Assembly: GCF_001567565.1 (NCBI RefSeq)
Contig: NZ_LSSW01000029.1
Location: forward strand, 186,001 to 250,000
DNA length: 64,000 nucleotides
From: Ectopseudomonas composti
GTDB lineage: Bacteria > Pseudomonadota > Gammaproteobacteria > Pseudomonadales > Pseudomonadaceae
Reading direction: 5' to 3'
In this document: piece after piece, positions 16,883-26,429 of the stretch
Layout of the letters: every line of letters starts with the position of its first letter
Numbering within the stretch: the first letter of the stretch is position 1
The notes under the pieces: generated by a model
Seen by the model: the letters and a program-made list of their open reading frames with translations, nothing else
What the model was told of the DNA's origin: nothing
Databases searched by the model: none
Translations under genes and position numbers: made by a program

Positions 16883-18501
16883 CGGACGTGCTCACCTATC
16901 ACCAGCTCAGCAAACACGCGCCCGAGCGCTTCGCACCCGGGCCGGGGCAGCTGGACTGGGCGACCCAGCCAGCGCCATTTCGCCGCTACCAGGGCGCGCG
17001 ACTGATCGAGCTGTACCACCGTCCGCTGGAGGAGGGGCCCGCCTACGACAGGGTATTCGCCGGGCCGCAGACGGCGCCCGCAGCCCTGGATCGCGTCAGC
17101 GTCTCGCAGCTGCTGTACGACAGCCTGGCCATTTCCGCCTGGAAGGAGGCCGGGGGCAATCGTTGGGCGCTGCGGGTCAACCCGTCATCGGGCAACCTGC
17201 ACCCTACCGAGGCTTATCTGCTATTGGCGCCGGGCGTGGTCGGCGACGATGGCGTGCTGGCCCACTACGCGCCGGATATCCATGCCCTGGAGGTGCGCTG
17301 CGAGCTGCCGGCGGCGCTGGGCCAGACGCTGGCGAATAGCCTGCCGCCGGGTGGTTTTCTCCTCGGCCTGAGCAGCATCGCCTGGCGCGAGGCCTGGAAG
17401 TACGGCGAGCGCGCTTACCGTTATTGCCAGCACGATCTCGGTCATGCCGTGGCGGCGCTGGCCATCGCCGCCAGTGTTCAGGGTTGGCAAGTACGGATGC
17501 TGCATGGCGTGGCCGAAGCACGCCTGGATGGCCTGCTGGGGCTCGATGGTGAAGGGTTCCACGAAGCCGAACACGGCGACTGCCTACTATGGATCGGCCC
17601 GGCGCAGGCGATGGAATTCCCGCTGCCCGAGACGCTGCTGACGGGGTTGACGCAGCTGCAGTGCATCGGCACGCCGAATCGTCTGTCACGCGACTATCGG
17701 CAGTGGCCGGAACTGCAGCGTGTGCACGGCCTGTGCCGCGTGCCAGCCCGTCCGCGTGCGCTCTGGAGTGTGGAGACGGCCGGTGTTCATGCCGACAACC
17801 CCGGCCTGCCGCTGCGGCCCATCCTGCATCGCCGGCGCAGCGCACAGGCCATGGACGGGCGCAGCGGCATCCAGGCCGACCTGCTGCTGGCCTGGTTGCG
17901 CCGCCTGATGCCGGCGCAGTCGCCGGTGCCGTTCGCCGTGAGCGGCGAGCCGAGCGAGGTCGACCTGCTGCTGTTCGTCCATCGTGTGCAGGACCTGGCG
18001 CCCGGCCTTTACTGGCTGGATCGCACGGGCAGCGGTGTGCAGCCACTGCGCGAGGATTACCTGTGGCAGCGGGTCGACGACGAGCTGCCGCTGTATCGTC
18101 TGCTCGAAGGTGATGCCCGGGGGCTGGCGGGCTTTCTCAGTTGCGGCCAGGACATCGCCGCCGACGGCTGCGTCGCCTTGGCCATGCTGGCGCGGCTGGA
18201 GCGCGCCGTTGCCAATGGCAACTGGCGTTATCCCAGGCTCTACTGGGAATGTGGCCAGATTGGCCAGTTACTCTATCTGGAGGCCGAGGCAGCTGGGCTT
18301 TCCGGGACGGGGATTGGCTGCTATTTCGACGACGCTCTGCGCGAATTGCTCGGAGATGCCGACAATGGCTGGCAAAGCCTTTACCATTTCACCCTTGGCC
18401 GCGCCGTGTGGGATGAACGCCTGACGTCGCTACCGGCCTACCCGCAATTGCGTATACCCCCGTGCAAGGAGACCACACCCCATGACTCAGGTGCTCGATG
18501 A
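16879..18501 (+). CDS. SagB/ThcOx-type flavin oxidoreductase with two nitroreductase domains
   Basis: A 540-aa protein made of two nitroreductase-like halves. The first (residues about 60-240) has LYDSLAISAWKE followed by RVNPSSGNLHPTEAYLLL, the FMN-binding motif of SagB-type dehydrogenases. The second (about 310-520) opens RRRSAQAMDGRSGI and ends with GYxxDDALRELLGD-like elements (GIGCYFDDALRELLGD). SagB/ThcOx proteins oxidise azolines to azoles in peptide natural products, but no YcaO cyclodehydratase, precursor peptide or exporter is next to it, so the substrate is unknown. It overlaps the GNAT gene by 4 bp and its end overlaps tesB by 20 bp. Confidence 0.85.
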   Translation: MTDVLTYHQLSKHAPERFAPGPGQLDWATQPAPFRRYQGARLIELYHRPLEEGPAYDRVFAGPQTAPAALDRVSVSQLLYDSLAISAWKEAGGNRWALRVNPSSGNLHPTEAYLLLAPGVVGDDGVLAHYAPDIHALEVRCELPAALGQTLANSLPPGGFLLGLSSIAWREAWKYGERAYRYCQHDLGHAVAALAIAASVQGWQVRMLHGVAEARLDGLLGLDGEGFHEAEHGDCLLWIGPAQAMEFPLPETLLTGLTQLQCIGTPNRLSRDYRQWPELQRVHGLCRVPARPRALWSVETAGVHADNPGLPLRPILHRRRSAQAMDGRSGIQADLLLAWLRRLMPAQSPVPFAVSGEPSEVDLLLFVHRVQDLAPGLYWLDRTGSGVQPLREDYLWQRVDDELPLYRLLEGDARGLAGFLSCGQDIAADGCVALAMLARLERAVANGNWRYPRLYWECGQIGQLLYLEAEAAGLSGTGIGCYFDDALRELLGDADNGWQSLYHFTLGRAVWDERLTSLPAYPQLRIPPCKETTPHDSGAR

Positions 18502-19351
18502 TCTGGTAGCGCTGCTCAGCCTGGAGCAGATCGAGGAAAACCTGTTCCGTGGCCGTAGCCAGGATCTCGGTTTTCGCCAGCTGTTCGGCGGTCAGGTGCT
18601 CGGCCAGTGCGTTTCGGCGGCCAGCCAGACGGTCGAAGAGGCGCGCCATGTGCACTCCATGCACGGCTACTTCCTGCGCCCGGGCGATGCCAGCCTGCCG
18701 GTGGTCTATCAGGTCGAGCGCACCCGCGATGGTGGCAGCTTCAGCACCCGTCGCGTGGTGGCGGTGCAGAAGGGCAAGCCGATCTTCTTCTGCAGCGCAT
18801 CGTTCCAATACGACGAGGAAGGTTTTCACCACCAGAGCCAGATGCCGGATGTGCCCGGCCCCGAGGGCCTGAAGTCGGAGACCGAGTTGGCGCGCATGGT
18901 GGCGTCGATGATTCCCGAGCGCATGCGTGAGCGCGCGGTCAGCGACAAGCCCATCGAAATTCGTCCGGTCACCCTGATCAATCCCTTCGCCCCGCAGCCT
19001 TGCGAGCCGGTGAAGTACGTGTGGTTCCGTGCGGCGGGCGAACTGGCGGACGACCCGCAACTGCACAAGTACCTGCTGGCCTACGCCAGCGACTTCAACC
19101 TGCTCACTACGTCGATGCAGCCGCATGGCGTGTCGGTGTTCCAGAAGTTCATGCAGGTGGCCAGCCTCGACCATTCGCTGTGGTTCCACCGGGATCTGCG
19201 CATGGACGACTGGCTGCTGTACGCCATGGACAGCCCCTGGGCCGGCAACGCCCGTGGCTTTTCTCGCGCCAGCATCTACAACCGTCAGGGCGAGCTGGTG
19301 GCTTCGACCGCGCAGGAAGGTCTGACGCGTGTGCGTGAGGACTGGAAATGA
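18482..19351 (+). CDS. tesB: Acyl-CoA thioesterase II
   Basis: A 289-aa double-hotdog thioesterase. The first half has LFRGRSQDLGFRQLFGGQVLGQCVSAASQTV, and HSMHGYFLRPGD is the classical TesB sequence. The second half has the catalytic Asp in LAYASDFNLLTTS, with partner residues Thr and Gln (STAQEGLTR). It hydrolyses medium- and long-chain acyl-CoA to free fatty acid and CoA in the cytoplasm. The start is inside the end of the SagB-type gene with GGAGACC upstream, and the end overlaps the HAD gene by 4 bp. Confidence 0.95.
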   Translation: MTQVLDDLVALLSLEQIEENLFRGRSQDLGFRQLFGGQVLGQCVSAASQTVEEARHVHSMHGYFLRPGDASLPVVYQVERTRDGGSFSTRRVVAVQKGKPIFFCSASFQYDEEGFHHQSQMPDVPGPEGLKSETELARMVASMIPERMRERAVSDKPIEIRPVTLINPFAPQPCEPVKYVWFRAAGELADDPQLHKYLLAYASDFNLLTTSMQPHGVSVFQKFMQVASLDHSLWFHRDLRMDDWLLYAMDSPWAGNARGFSRASIYNRQGELVASTAQEGLTRVREDWK

Positions 19352-19941
19352 AGGCGCTGCGCGAAGCGCGCCACTGGGTGTTCGACATGGACGGCACCCT
19401 GACTCTGGCGGTGCACGACTTCCCGGCCATCAAACGGGCGCTGGGCATCCCGCAGGAGGACGACATCCTCCATCACCTGGCGGCACTGCCTGCAGACGAG
19501 GCGGCGGCCAAGCATGCCTGGTTGCTCGAGCATGAACGCGAGCTGGCGGTGGCTTCGCGCCCGGCGCCCGGTGCGATCGAACTGGTGCGCGCGCTGAGCG
19601 AGCGTGGCTGCCAGCTCGGTATCCTCACGCGCAACGCGCACGAGCTGGCCTTGCTGACGCTGCAGGCCATCGGCCTGGATGACTGCTTCGCCAAGGCGGA
19701 TGTCCTCGGCCGTGACGAGGCACCGCCCAAACCGCATCCGGACGGCTTGCTGCATCTGGCCGAGCGCTGGAGCGTGGCACCGCACGAACTGGTGATGGTC
19801 GGCGACTATCGCTTCGATCTGGAATGCGCCCAGGCTGCAGGCGCGCGTGGCGTGCTGGTCAACCTGCCGGACAATCCCTGGCCGGAGCTGACCGAGCTGC
19901 ATGCACAGGATTGCGCTGAACTGTTGAGACAATTGGGCTGA
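19348..19941 (+). CDS. HAD-superfamily phosphatase
   Basis: A 197-aa haloacid dehalogenase-like hydrolase. Motif I is WVFDMDGTLTLAVHDF (nucleophile and general-acid Asp), motif II GILTRN, motif III KPHPDG (Lys), motif IV VMVGDYRFDLECAQAAG. The cap is short (C1 type). Such enzymes remove phosphate from sugar or nucleotide phosphates; the substrate is unknown. It ends the four-gene overlapping run GNAT-SagB-TesB-HAD. Confidence 0.92.
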   Translation: MKALREARHWVFDMDGTLTLAVHDFPAIKRALGIPQEDDILHHLAALPADEAAAKHAWLLEHERELAVASRPAPGAIELVRALSERGCQLGILTRNAHELALLTLQAIGLDDCFAKADVLGRDEAPPKPHPDGLLHLAERWSVAPHELVMVGDYRFDLECAQAAGARGVLVNLPDNPWPELTELHAQDCAELLRQLG

Positions 19942-20317
19942 AGCGCCCTGGCCGGGAACCTGGTCCGAAGTGCATTTTGGTCAGTTTATGGATCCAAATA
20001 TGCCTGGTTTGACTCTGTAAAGTTCCGGTGTTCGATCATCGAACACAATATTGCCTTCCATTGTTTAGGTCAAAAGCCGCTATCCATAAGGCTTTGGTGC
20101 GTTTTTAGGCGGTTCGATCTGTCGCTGCCAAGGTGCTGGTGAATTGTTCTTTGGATCCATCTCTGCGAGCTTCGCATCAGTGGTTTCCCGATAAGAACAA
20201 TCAAGGGTTTGCGCTGATGACTCATGCCTTCTTCCTCACGGCAGGCGGTGCCTGGCTGTCTTCCTCCTTTTGCTCCCTGGGCGCACGACTGCCGGTATCC
20301 GGCTGGGCTGGTGCGCG
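19942..20317 (+). promoter_or_regulatory. Long AT-richer upstream region of the AAHS transporter gene
   Basis: A 376-bp gap between the HAD and transporter genes, less GC-rich than the surroundings. It contains the palindrome at 20028-20046 (next entry), a half-site GGTTCGATC at 20110-20118, and an 11-bp inverted pair ATGGATCCAAA (19988-19998) / TTTGGATCCAT (20150-20160). A 62-codon open frame through the end of this stretch has no recognisable product and is left out. Confidence 0.6.
20028..20046. promoter_or_regulatory. Perfect palindromic operator candidate
   Basis: GTGTTCGAT-C-ATCGAACAC, arms of 9 bp around one centre base. It resembles the operators of IclR-type regulators of aromatic-acid genes, whose published PcaR box contains GTTCGAT. 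It lies about 270 bp upstream of an aromatic-acid-type transporter gene. Which protein binds is not shown by the sequence. Confidence 0.55.
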
Positions 20318-21649
20318 ATGAGCGATCTGCGTCAGATCGTCGATCAAGGCCCGATGCGTGGTTTTCAGTGGCTGGCCATCGCCGTGTGCGTGGTGCTCAA
20401 CATGATCGATGGCTTCGATGTGCTGGTCATGGCCTTCACCGCTTCGTCCGTGACGGCGCAATGGTCGCTGAGCGGTGCCGAGCTGGGCATGTTGCTCAGC
20501 GCCGGTTTGCTCGGCATGGCGTTGGGCTCGCTGCTGCTCGCGCCCTGGGCTGATCGCATTGGTCGGCGTGCGCTGATTCTGCTGTGCCTGATGCTGTCCG
20601 GTACCGGCATGGTGCTGTCTTCGCTGAGTCAATCGCCTATGCAATTGGCGCTGCTGCGCGGCCTCACCGGCCTGGGCATCGGCGGCATCCTGGCCTGCAG
20701 CAATGTCATCGCCAGTGAATATGCCTGCGCGCGCTGGCGCGGTCTGGCGGTAAGCCTGCAATCAACCGGCTATGCCCTGGGGGCGACGCTCGGTGGTCTA
20801 TTGGCTGTCTGGTTGCTGTCGCACTGGGGCTGGCGCTCGGTGTTCCTGGCCGGCGGGCTGATCACCTTCGCGGCTATCCCGCTGGTGCTGCTGTGGCTAC
20901 CGGAGTCGCTGGACTTTCTCCTGAGCAAGCAACCACGTAACGCCTTGCAACGCGTCAATGCTCTGGCTGCGCGCCTGCACCAGCCGAGCCTGAGTGCCTT
21001 GCCAGCTCGGCCCGTTCAGGTGGCCGGGAGCAGTGGCAATCCGGTACTGCGACTGCTCGAGCCGGGCATGCTGCGCAGTACCTTGCTGATCTGGCTGCTG
21101 TTCTTCCTGGTGATGTTCGGCTTCTACTTCATCATGAGCTGGACGCCCAAGCTGCTCACTTCGTCCGGGTTATCGGTGCAACAGGGGGTTACCGGCGGGG
21201 TTTTGCTGAGCATCGGCGGCATCTTCGGCGCCACGCTGCTGGGCTTGCTCTCGGCGCGTTTCCCTCTGTCGCGGGTGCTGGCTGCTTTCATGCTGATCAC
21301 GGCCGTGATGCTGCTGCTGTTCACGGGGATCGGTTCGTCTTACCTGGCGGCGCTGGGCATGGGGCTGTTGATCGGGCTGTTCTCCAATGGCTGTGTCGCG
21401 GGCCTGTATGCGTTGTCGCCGTTGCTCTATGGCGCATCGATTCGCGCGACCGGCGTGGGTTGGGCCATCGGCATCGGTCGTGGTGGTGCGATTCTTTCGC
21501 CGACCGTGGCCGGGTTGATGCTCGATGGTGGCTGGCAGCCGCTTGAACTGTACGGCTGGTTCGCCCTGGTGTTCGTTGCGGCGGCGCTGCTCCTGCTGGT
21601 GCTGTTGCCGGCAAGGCAGGCGGCGGGCTTGAGATCGTCGCAGGCTTGA
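20318..21649 (+). CDS. MFS transporter, aromatic acid:H+ symporter (AAHS) type
   Basis: A 443-aa protein with 12 predicted membrane segments. The first segment contains the AAHS hallmark NMIDGFDVLVMAFTASSV; loop 2-3 has the MFS motif WADRIGRRALILL; segment 4 has LLRGLTGLGIGGILACSNVIASEYA; loop 6 has LWLPESLDFLL. AAHS carriers (PcaK, BenK, VanK) import benzoate-type acids with protons. The start used is the ATG at 20318, since segment 1 begins about 18 residues later; a weak TTG lies at 20270. No catabolic genes are adjacent, so the substrate is open. Confidence 0.88.
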   Translation: MSDLRQIVDQGPMRGFQWLAIAVCVVLNMIDGFDVLVMAFTASSVTAQWSLSGAELGMLLSAGLLGMALGSLLLAPWADRIGRRALILLCLMLSGTGMVLSSLSQSPMQLALLRGLTGLGIGGILACSNVIASEYACARWRGLAVSLQSTGYALGATLGGLLAVWLLSHWGWRSVFLAGGLITFAAIPLVLLWLPESLDFLLSKQPRNALQRVNALAARLHQPSLSALPARPVQVAGSSGNPVLRLLEPGMLRSTLLIWLLFFLVMFGFYFIMSWTPKLLTSSGLSVQQGVTGGVLLSIGGIFGATLLGLLSARFPLSRVLAAFMLITAVMLLLFTGIGSSYLAALGMGLLIGLFSNGCVAGLYALSPLLYGASIRATGVGWAIGIGRGGAILSPTVAGLMLDGGWQPLELYGWFALVFVAAALLLLVLLPARQAAGLRSSQA

Positions 21650-21768
21650 TCATCCTTGCCTGGGCAACCACTCTGCGCGACCTTCTGCCGCTCGCGAGGG
21701 CGGCGTCGGCACGGCCTGAGTCCCCCAGGCAGCTTGCCGCGTTGCGCTGACCGCTATTGCATCGGCAT

Positions 21769-21799
21769 AAAAAAACGCCCCCGCAAAGACTGCGGGGGC
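21769..21799 (-). terminator. Rho-independent terminator of the efflux operon
   Basis: Stem GCCCCCGCA / TGCGGGGGC (21777-21785 and 21791-21799) with loop AAGAC. Seven A on the plus strand at 21769-21775 read as a T-run after the stem on the minus strand, the direction of ttgC, whose stop is about 45 bp upstream. It could also partly stop the convergent transporter transcript. Confidence 0.88.
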
Positions 21800-21841
21800 G
21801 GCGCGTTGTAGAAGGTCGTCCTTGAAGCGGGTTACGCGCAA

Positions 21842-23275
21842 TCAACTTTGTGGGGCATTGCTCCCGGCATTGCTCCAGCCGCCACCCAGGGCCTTGTACA
21901 GCTCCACTTCGCTGCTGAGCTGGGCCAGGCGGTCGGTGATCAGCTGCTGGCGCACGCTGAACAGCTGACGCTGGGCGTCGAGCAAGGTCAGGTAGCTGTC
22001 CACGCCGGTGCGATAGCGGCGTTCGGCCAGGTCGTAATAGGTCTCGGTGGTTGCCAGCAGGGCACGCTGGGCGTCCAGTTGCTGGCGGTAGGTGGTGCGC
22101 GCGGCGAGGCGGTCGGCAACTTCCTGGAACGCCACCTGGATGGCTTTCTCGTATTGCGCGACCTGGATATCGCTCTGCAGCTCGGCGTAGTCGAGGTTGG
22201 CGCGCAGACGACCGGCGTTGAAGATCGGCAGGCTGATCTGCGGCTGGAACAGCCAGGTGCCCGAGCCACTGTCGAACAGACCGGACAGCTGGCTGCTGGC
22301 GGTGCCGGCGTTGGCGGTCAGGCTGATGCTGGGGAAGAACGCCGCGCGTGCCGCGCCGATATTGGCATTGGCCGCCTTGAGCTGGTACTCGGCCTGCAGC
22401 AGGTCGGGGCGACGCTGCAGCAGGTCGGCGGGCAAACCGGCAGGCACCTGCTCGAGCAGTTCGGCGCTCAGCGCCAGACCCCGTGGCAGGTCGGCGGGTA
22501 GGCCGGTGCCGAGCAGCTGGGTCAGCGCGTTGCGATCCTGGGCGACCAGGCGCTGGTACTGCGCCAGGCTCACCCGTGCGCTGTCCACTGCGCTGCGTGC
22601 CTGGCTCAGGGCCAGGGCATCGGCCACGCCGACATCGAAGCTGCGTTGGGTCAGCTGGTAGCTTTCCTCGAAGGTCTTCAGGGTGTCCTGGGTCAGCTGC
22701 AGCAGCGCCTGATCGGCCTGCCACTGCAGGTAGGCGTTGGCGACGCTGGCCACCAGGCTGATCTGCGTGCTGCGCTGGGCCTGTTCGGTAGCCAGGTATT
22801 GTTGCAGGGCCTGCTCGCTGAGGCTGCGGATACGGCCGAAGAAGTCCAGCTCCCAGGCGTTGACGCCCAGGGTGGCGCTGTACTGGCCGCTGGTGCGTGC
22901 TTCGCCGGTCTGGGTCAGGTCGCCCGGCAGGCGCTGACGGGTACCGGCGCCATCGGCGGAAACCGAGGGCAGCAGGTCGGCGCGCTGAATGCGGTACAGC
23001 GCGCGATAGGCTTCGACGTTCAGCGCGGCGACACGCAGGTCACGGTTGTTCTCCAACGCCAGCTGCACCAGTTGCTGCAGAGCCGGATCGCGGAAGAACT
23101 CGCGCCATTGCAGGTCGGCAGCGGCGCGGCTGCCTTCACTGGCAGCGCTGCCGTAGGCTTCGCCCTGCGGCCAGTCGGCCGCCACTGGAGCGTCAGGGCG
23201 TTCATAGTCGGGAATCAGGCTGCAGCCGCTGAGCACAGCGGCGGCCACGGCCAGGGACAACAGGGACTGCCTCAT
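21842..23275 (-). CDS. ttgC: Outer-membrane efflux channel (OprM/TtgC family)
   Basis: A 477-aa outer-membrane factor. The signal sequence ends in the lipobox VLSGC (Cys18), so it is a lipoprotein. Two OEP repeats are visible, with [27 protein letters not shown] and [43 protein letters not shown] as the family hallmarks. It forms the trimeric exit duct of an RND pump. The start overlaps the pump gene by 4 bp (ATGA). It is the last gene of the ttgABC operon and is followed by a strong terminator. Confidence 0.95.
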   Translation of the reverse strand: MRQSLLSLAVAAAVLSGCSLIPDYERPDAPVAADWPQGEAYGSAASEGSRAAADLQWREFFRDPALQQLVQLALENNRDLRVAALNVEAYRALYRIQRADLLPSVSADGAGTRQRLPGDLTQTGEARTSGQYSATLGVNAWELDFFGRIRSLSEQALQQYLATEQAQRSTQISLVASVANAYLQWQADQALLQLTQDTLKTFEESYQLTQRSFDVGVADALALSQARSAVDSARVSLAQYQRLVAQDRNALTQLLGTGLPADLPRGLALSAELLEQVPAGLPADLLQRRPDLLQAEYQLKAANANIGAARAAFFPSISLTANAGTASSQLSGLFDSGSGTWLFQPQISLPIFNAGRLRANLDYAELQSDIQVAQYEKAIQVAFQEVADRLAARTTYRQQLDAQRALLATTETYYDLAERRYRTGVDSYLTLLDAQRQLFSVRQQLITDRLAQLSSEVELYKALGGGWSNAGSNAPQS

Positions 23276-26200
23276 TGCAGTACCTCCTTCTCTTTTTCAC
23301 TGGCCTGCTCGGGGCGTTTTTTCTCGAACAGCGAGCAGACCACCACGTAGAACAACGGAATCCAGAAGATCGCCAGCACCATGGCGCTGAGCATGCCGCC
23401 GATCACCCCGGTACCGATGGCGTGCTTGCTGCCCGCGCCGGCGCCACTGGCGATGGCCAGCGGCAGACAGCCGAGGATGAACGCCAGCGAGGTCATGATG
23501 ATCGGGCGCAAACGCATGCGGCAGGCTTCGATGGCCGCTTCGGCGAGGGTCATGCCCTGTTCGTACTGCGCCTTGGCGAACTCGACGATAAGGATCGCGT
23601 TACGCGCCGACAGGCCGATGGTGGTGAGCAGGCCGACCTGGAAGAACACGTCGTTGGACAGCCCGCGCAGCTCGGTGAACAGCAGGGCGCCGATGATCCC
23701 CAGCGGCACGGTGAAGATGACCGCGAACGGAATCGACCAGCTTTCATACAGCGCCGCCAGGCAGAGGAACACCACCAGAATGGAAATGGCGAACAGCGCG
23801 AGCTTCTGCGAGCCAGCCAGACGCTCCTCATAGGACAGCCCCGTCCAGGCATAACCGACGCCTTCCGGCAGCTGCTTGGCGATTTCCTCCACCGCAGCCA
23901 TGGCATCGCCCGTGCTGTAGCCCGGTGCCGCAGCGCCGAGAATCTCCACCGCCGACACGCCGTTGTAGCGCGCCAGCTTGGGTGGGCCGTAGACCCACTC
24001 GCCACTGGCGAAGGCACTGAACGGCACCATGCGTCCCTGATCGTTGCGCACGTACCACTTCTTCAGGTCTTCCGGGCTCATGCGCGCTTCGGACTCGCCT
24101 TGCAGGTAGACCTTCTTCACCCGACCGCGGTCGATGAAATCGTTGACGTAGCTGGCGCCCCAGCCGATCGACAGGGTGCTGTTGATGTCCGACAGCGACA
24201 GGCCGAGGGCGCGGGCTCGCTCGTCATCGATCAGCAACTGGTACTGAGGCTCGTCACGCAGGCCGTTGGCGCGTACCGAGTTGAGTACCGGGTGCTGGTT
24301 GGCCAGCTTGAGGAACTTGTCGCGTGCCTCGTTCATCACCTCGTGACCGACGCCGGCCTGATCCTGCAGGAAGAAATTGAAGCCGGTGGCGTTGCCAAGC
24401 TCCATCACCGCTGGCGGGGCGAAGGCGAAGACCATGGCGTCACGGAAGCTGAAGAAGTGCATCTGCGCACGCTGCGCCAGCGCGGCTACGCCATTCTCCT
24501 CACCCGGACGTTCACCCCAGGGCTTGAGCATGATGAAGGCCATACCGGAGCTCTGGCCACGACCGGCGAAGTTGAAGCCGGTGACGGTGAATACCGATTT
24601 GACCGTGCTCGCTTCGTCTTTCAGCAGGTACTCACGCATTTCATCGACCACCACCTGGGTGCGCTCGGCACTGGAGCCAGTCGGCGTCTGCACCTGGGCA
24701 AAGAGTACGCCCTGGTCTTCCTCGGGCAGGAAGGAGGTGGGGATGCGGGTAAACATCCAAAGCATGATGCCGACCACCACCAGGTACAGCAGCAGGTACG
24801 GCGCCTTGCGTTTGAGCATGCCGCTGACGCCACGCTGATAAGCGTTGCTGGTGCGGTCGAAGTTGCGGTTGAACCAGCCGAAGAAGCCGCCTTTGGCATC
24901 GTGGTGATCGCCATCGATAGGCTTGAGCAGGGTGGCGCACAGTGCCGGGGTGAAGATCAGTGCCACCAGCACCGACAAGGCCATGGCCGAGACGATGGTG
25001 ATGGAGAACTGGCGGTAGATCACCCCGGTGGAGCCGCCGAAGAAGGCCATCGGCAGGAACACGGCCGACAGCACCAGGGCGATACCGATGAGCGCGCCCT
25101 GAATCTGACCCATGGACTTGCGCGTCGCCTCCTTGGGCGAAAGACCATCTTCGCGCATCACCCGCTCGACGTTCTCCACCACCACGATGGCGTCGTCCAC
25201 CAGCAGGCCGATGGCCAGCACCATGGCGAACATGGTCAGGGTGTTGATGGAGAAGCCGAACGCTGCCAGCACACCGAAGGTGCCCAGCAGCACCACCGGC
25301 ACTGCCAGGGTGGGAATGATGGTCGCCCGCAGGTTCTGCAGGAACAGGAACATCACCAAAAACACCAGCACGATGGCTTCGAACAGGGTGTGGACCACCC
25401 CTTCGATGGAGGCCGAGATCACGGGTGTGGTGTCGTAGGGGAAGACCACTTCCATGCCGGCCGGGAAGAACGGCTTGAGGTCGTCGATGGTCGCCCGCAC
25501 GGCCTTGGCGGTATCCAGCGCGTTGGCGCCGGTGGCCAGCTTGATCGCCAGGCCGGAAGCAGGCATGCCATTGAACTGGGCGTTGATCGAGTAGTTCTCG
25601 CCGCCCAGCTCGACCTTGGCCACATCACCCAGGCGCACCTGCGAGCCATCGGCCTGAACCTTGAGCAGTATCTTGCGGAATTCTTCCGGGGTCTGCAGGC
25701 GCGTCTTGCCGATGATGGTGGCGTTGAGCTGGTTACCCGGTACGGCGGGCAGGCCGCCGAACTGGCCGGAGGATATCTGCACGTTCTGCGCCTGGATGGC
25801 GCTCTTCACGTCTACCGGCGTGAGCTGGAAGCTGTTGAGCTTGGCCGGGTCGAGCCAGATACGCATGGCGTACTGCGCGCCGAACACCTGGAAGTCGCCG
25901 ACCCCCTTGGCACGTGAGATCGGATCCTGCAGGTTGGAGACGATGTAGTCCGACAGATCCTCGCGGGTCATGCTGCCGTCGGTGGAAACCACCCCGATCA
26001 CCATCAGGAAGTTCTTCACCGCCTTGGTCACGCGGATACCCTGTTGCTGGACTTCCTGCGGTAGCAGCGGGGTTGCCAGTTGCAGCTTGTTCTGCACCTG
26101 AACCTGAGCGATATCCGGGTTAACCCCCTGCTCGAAGGTCACGATGATTTCCATGCTGCCGTCGGAGTTGCTCGACGAGCTGACGTAACGCAGGCCGTCG

Positions 26201-26415
26201 ATACCGTTGAGCTGCTGTTCGATCACCTGCACCACAGTGTCCTGCACCGTCTGCGCCGAGGCACCCGGGTAGCTGACCTGGATGGAAACGGCAGGCGGGG
26301 CGATGCTCGGGTACTGGTTGATCGGCAGCTTGAGGACGGACAGGCCGCCGGCCAGCATGATCACCAGGGCGATTACCCAGGCAAAGATCGGCCGGTCGAT
26401 AAAGAATCTGGACAT
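23272..26415 (-). CDS. ttgB: RND multidrug/solvent efflux pump, inner-membrane transporter
   Basis: A 1047-aa HAE1-type RND protein, the full length for AcrB/MexB. It begins [21 protein letters not shown], with the porter domain [25 protein letters not shown], and the proton-relay aspartates in [18 protein letters not shown] (segment 4). The second half has [28 protein letters not shown], and [20 protein letters not shown] near segment 11. It exports antibiotics, solvents and other amphiphiles from periplasm or inner leaflet by proton motive force. It lies between ttgA (14 bp gap) and ttgC (4-bp overlap). Confidence 0.97.
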   Translation of the reverse strand: MSRFFIDRPIFAWVIALVIMLAGGLSVLKLPINQYPSIAPPAVSIQVSYPGASAQTVQDTVVQVIEQQLNGIDGLRYVSSSSNSDGSMEIIVTFEQGVNPDIAQVQVQNKLQLATPLLPQEVQQQGIRVTKAVKNFLMVIGVVSTDGSMTREDLSDYIVSNLQDPISRAKGVGDFQVFGAQYAMRIWLDPAKLNSFQLTPVDVKSAIQAQNVQISSGQFGGLPAVPGNQLNATIIGKTRLQTPEEFRKILLKVQADGSQVRLGDVAKVELGGENYSINAQFNGMPASGLAIKLATGANALDTAKAVRATIDDLKPFFPAGMEVVFPYDTTPVISASIEGVVHTLFEAIVLVFLVMFLFLQNLRATIIPTLAVPVVLLGTFGVLAAFGFSINTLTMFAMVLAIGLLVDDAIVVVENVERVMREDGLSPKEATRKSMGQIQGALIGIALVLSAVFLPMAFFGGSTGVIYRQFSITIVSAMALSVLVALIFTPALCATLLKPIDGDHHDAKGGFFGWFNRNFDRTSNAYQRGVSGMLKRKAPYLLLYLVVVGIMLWMFTRIPTSFLPEEDQGVLFAQVQTPTGSSAERTQVVVDEMREYLLKDEASTVKSVFTVTGFNFAGRGQSSGMAFIMLKPWGERPGEENGVAALAQRAQMHFFSFRDAMVFAFAPPAVMELGNATGFNFFLQDQAGVGHEVMNEARDKFLKLANQHPVLNSVRANGLRDEPQYQLLIDDERARALGLSLSDINSTLSIGWGASYVNDFIDRGRVKKVYLQGESEARMSPEDLKKWYVRNDQGRMVPFSAFASGEWVYGPPKLARYNGVSAVEILGAAAPGYSTGDAMAAVEEIAKQLPEGVGYAWTGLSYEERLAGSQKLALFAISILVVFLCLAALYESWSIPFAVIFTVPLGIIGALLFTELRGLSNDVFFQVGLLTTIGLSARNAILIVEFAKAQYEQGMTLAEAAIEACRMRLRPIIMTSLAFILGCLPLAIASGAGAGSKHAIGTGVIGGMLSAMVLAIFWIPLFYVVVCSLFEKKRPEQASEKEKEVLQ

Positions 26416-26429
26416 TCAGTACTTCTCCG

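Noticed and set aside
20133-20321. 62-codon frame ahead of the AAHS transporter gene
   Set aside because: Overlaps the transporter start and has no ribosome-binding site or recognised relative; the region is better explained as regulatory DNA.
21321-22724. 467-codon minus-strand frame across ttgC
   Set aside because: Out-of-frame reading of ttgC; Arg/Pro/Ala-rich shadow with no structure.
23275-25917. 880-codon open frame on the plus strand through ttgB
   Set aside because: Antisense to a full-length RND pump with all known motifs; composition is His/Gln/Glu-rich nonsense typical of GC-rich shadow frames, with no domain.
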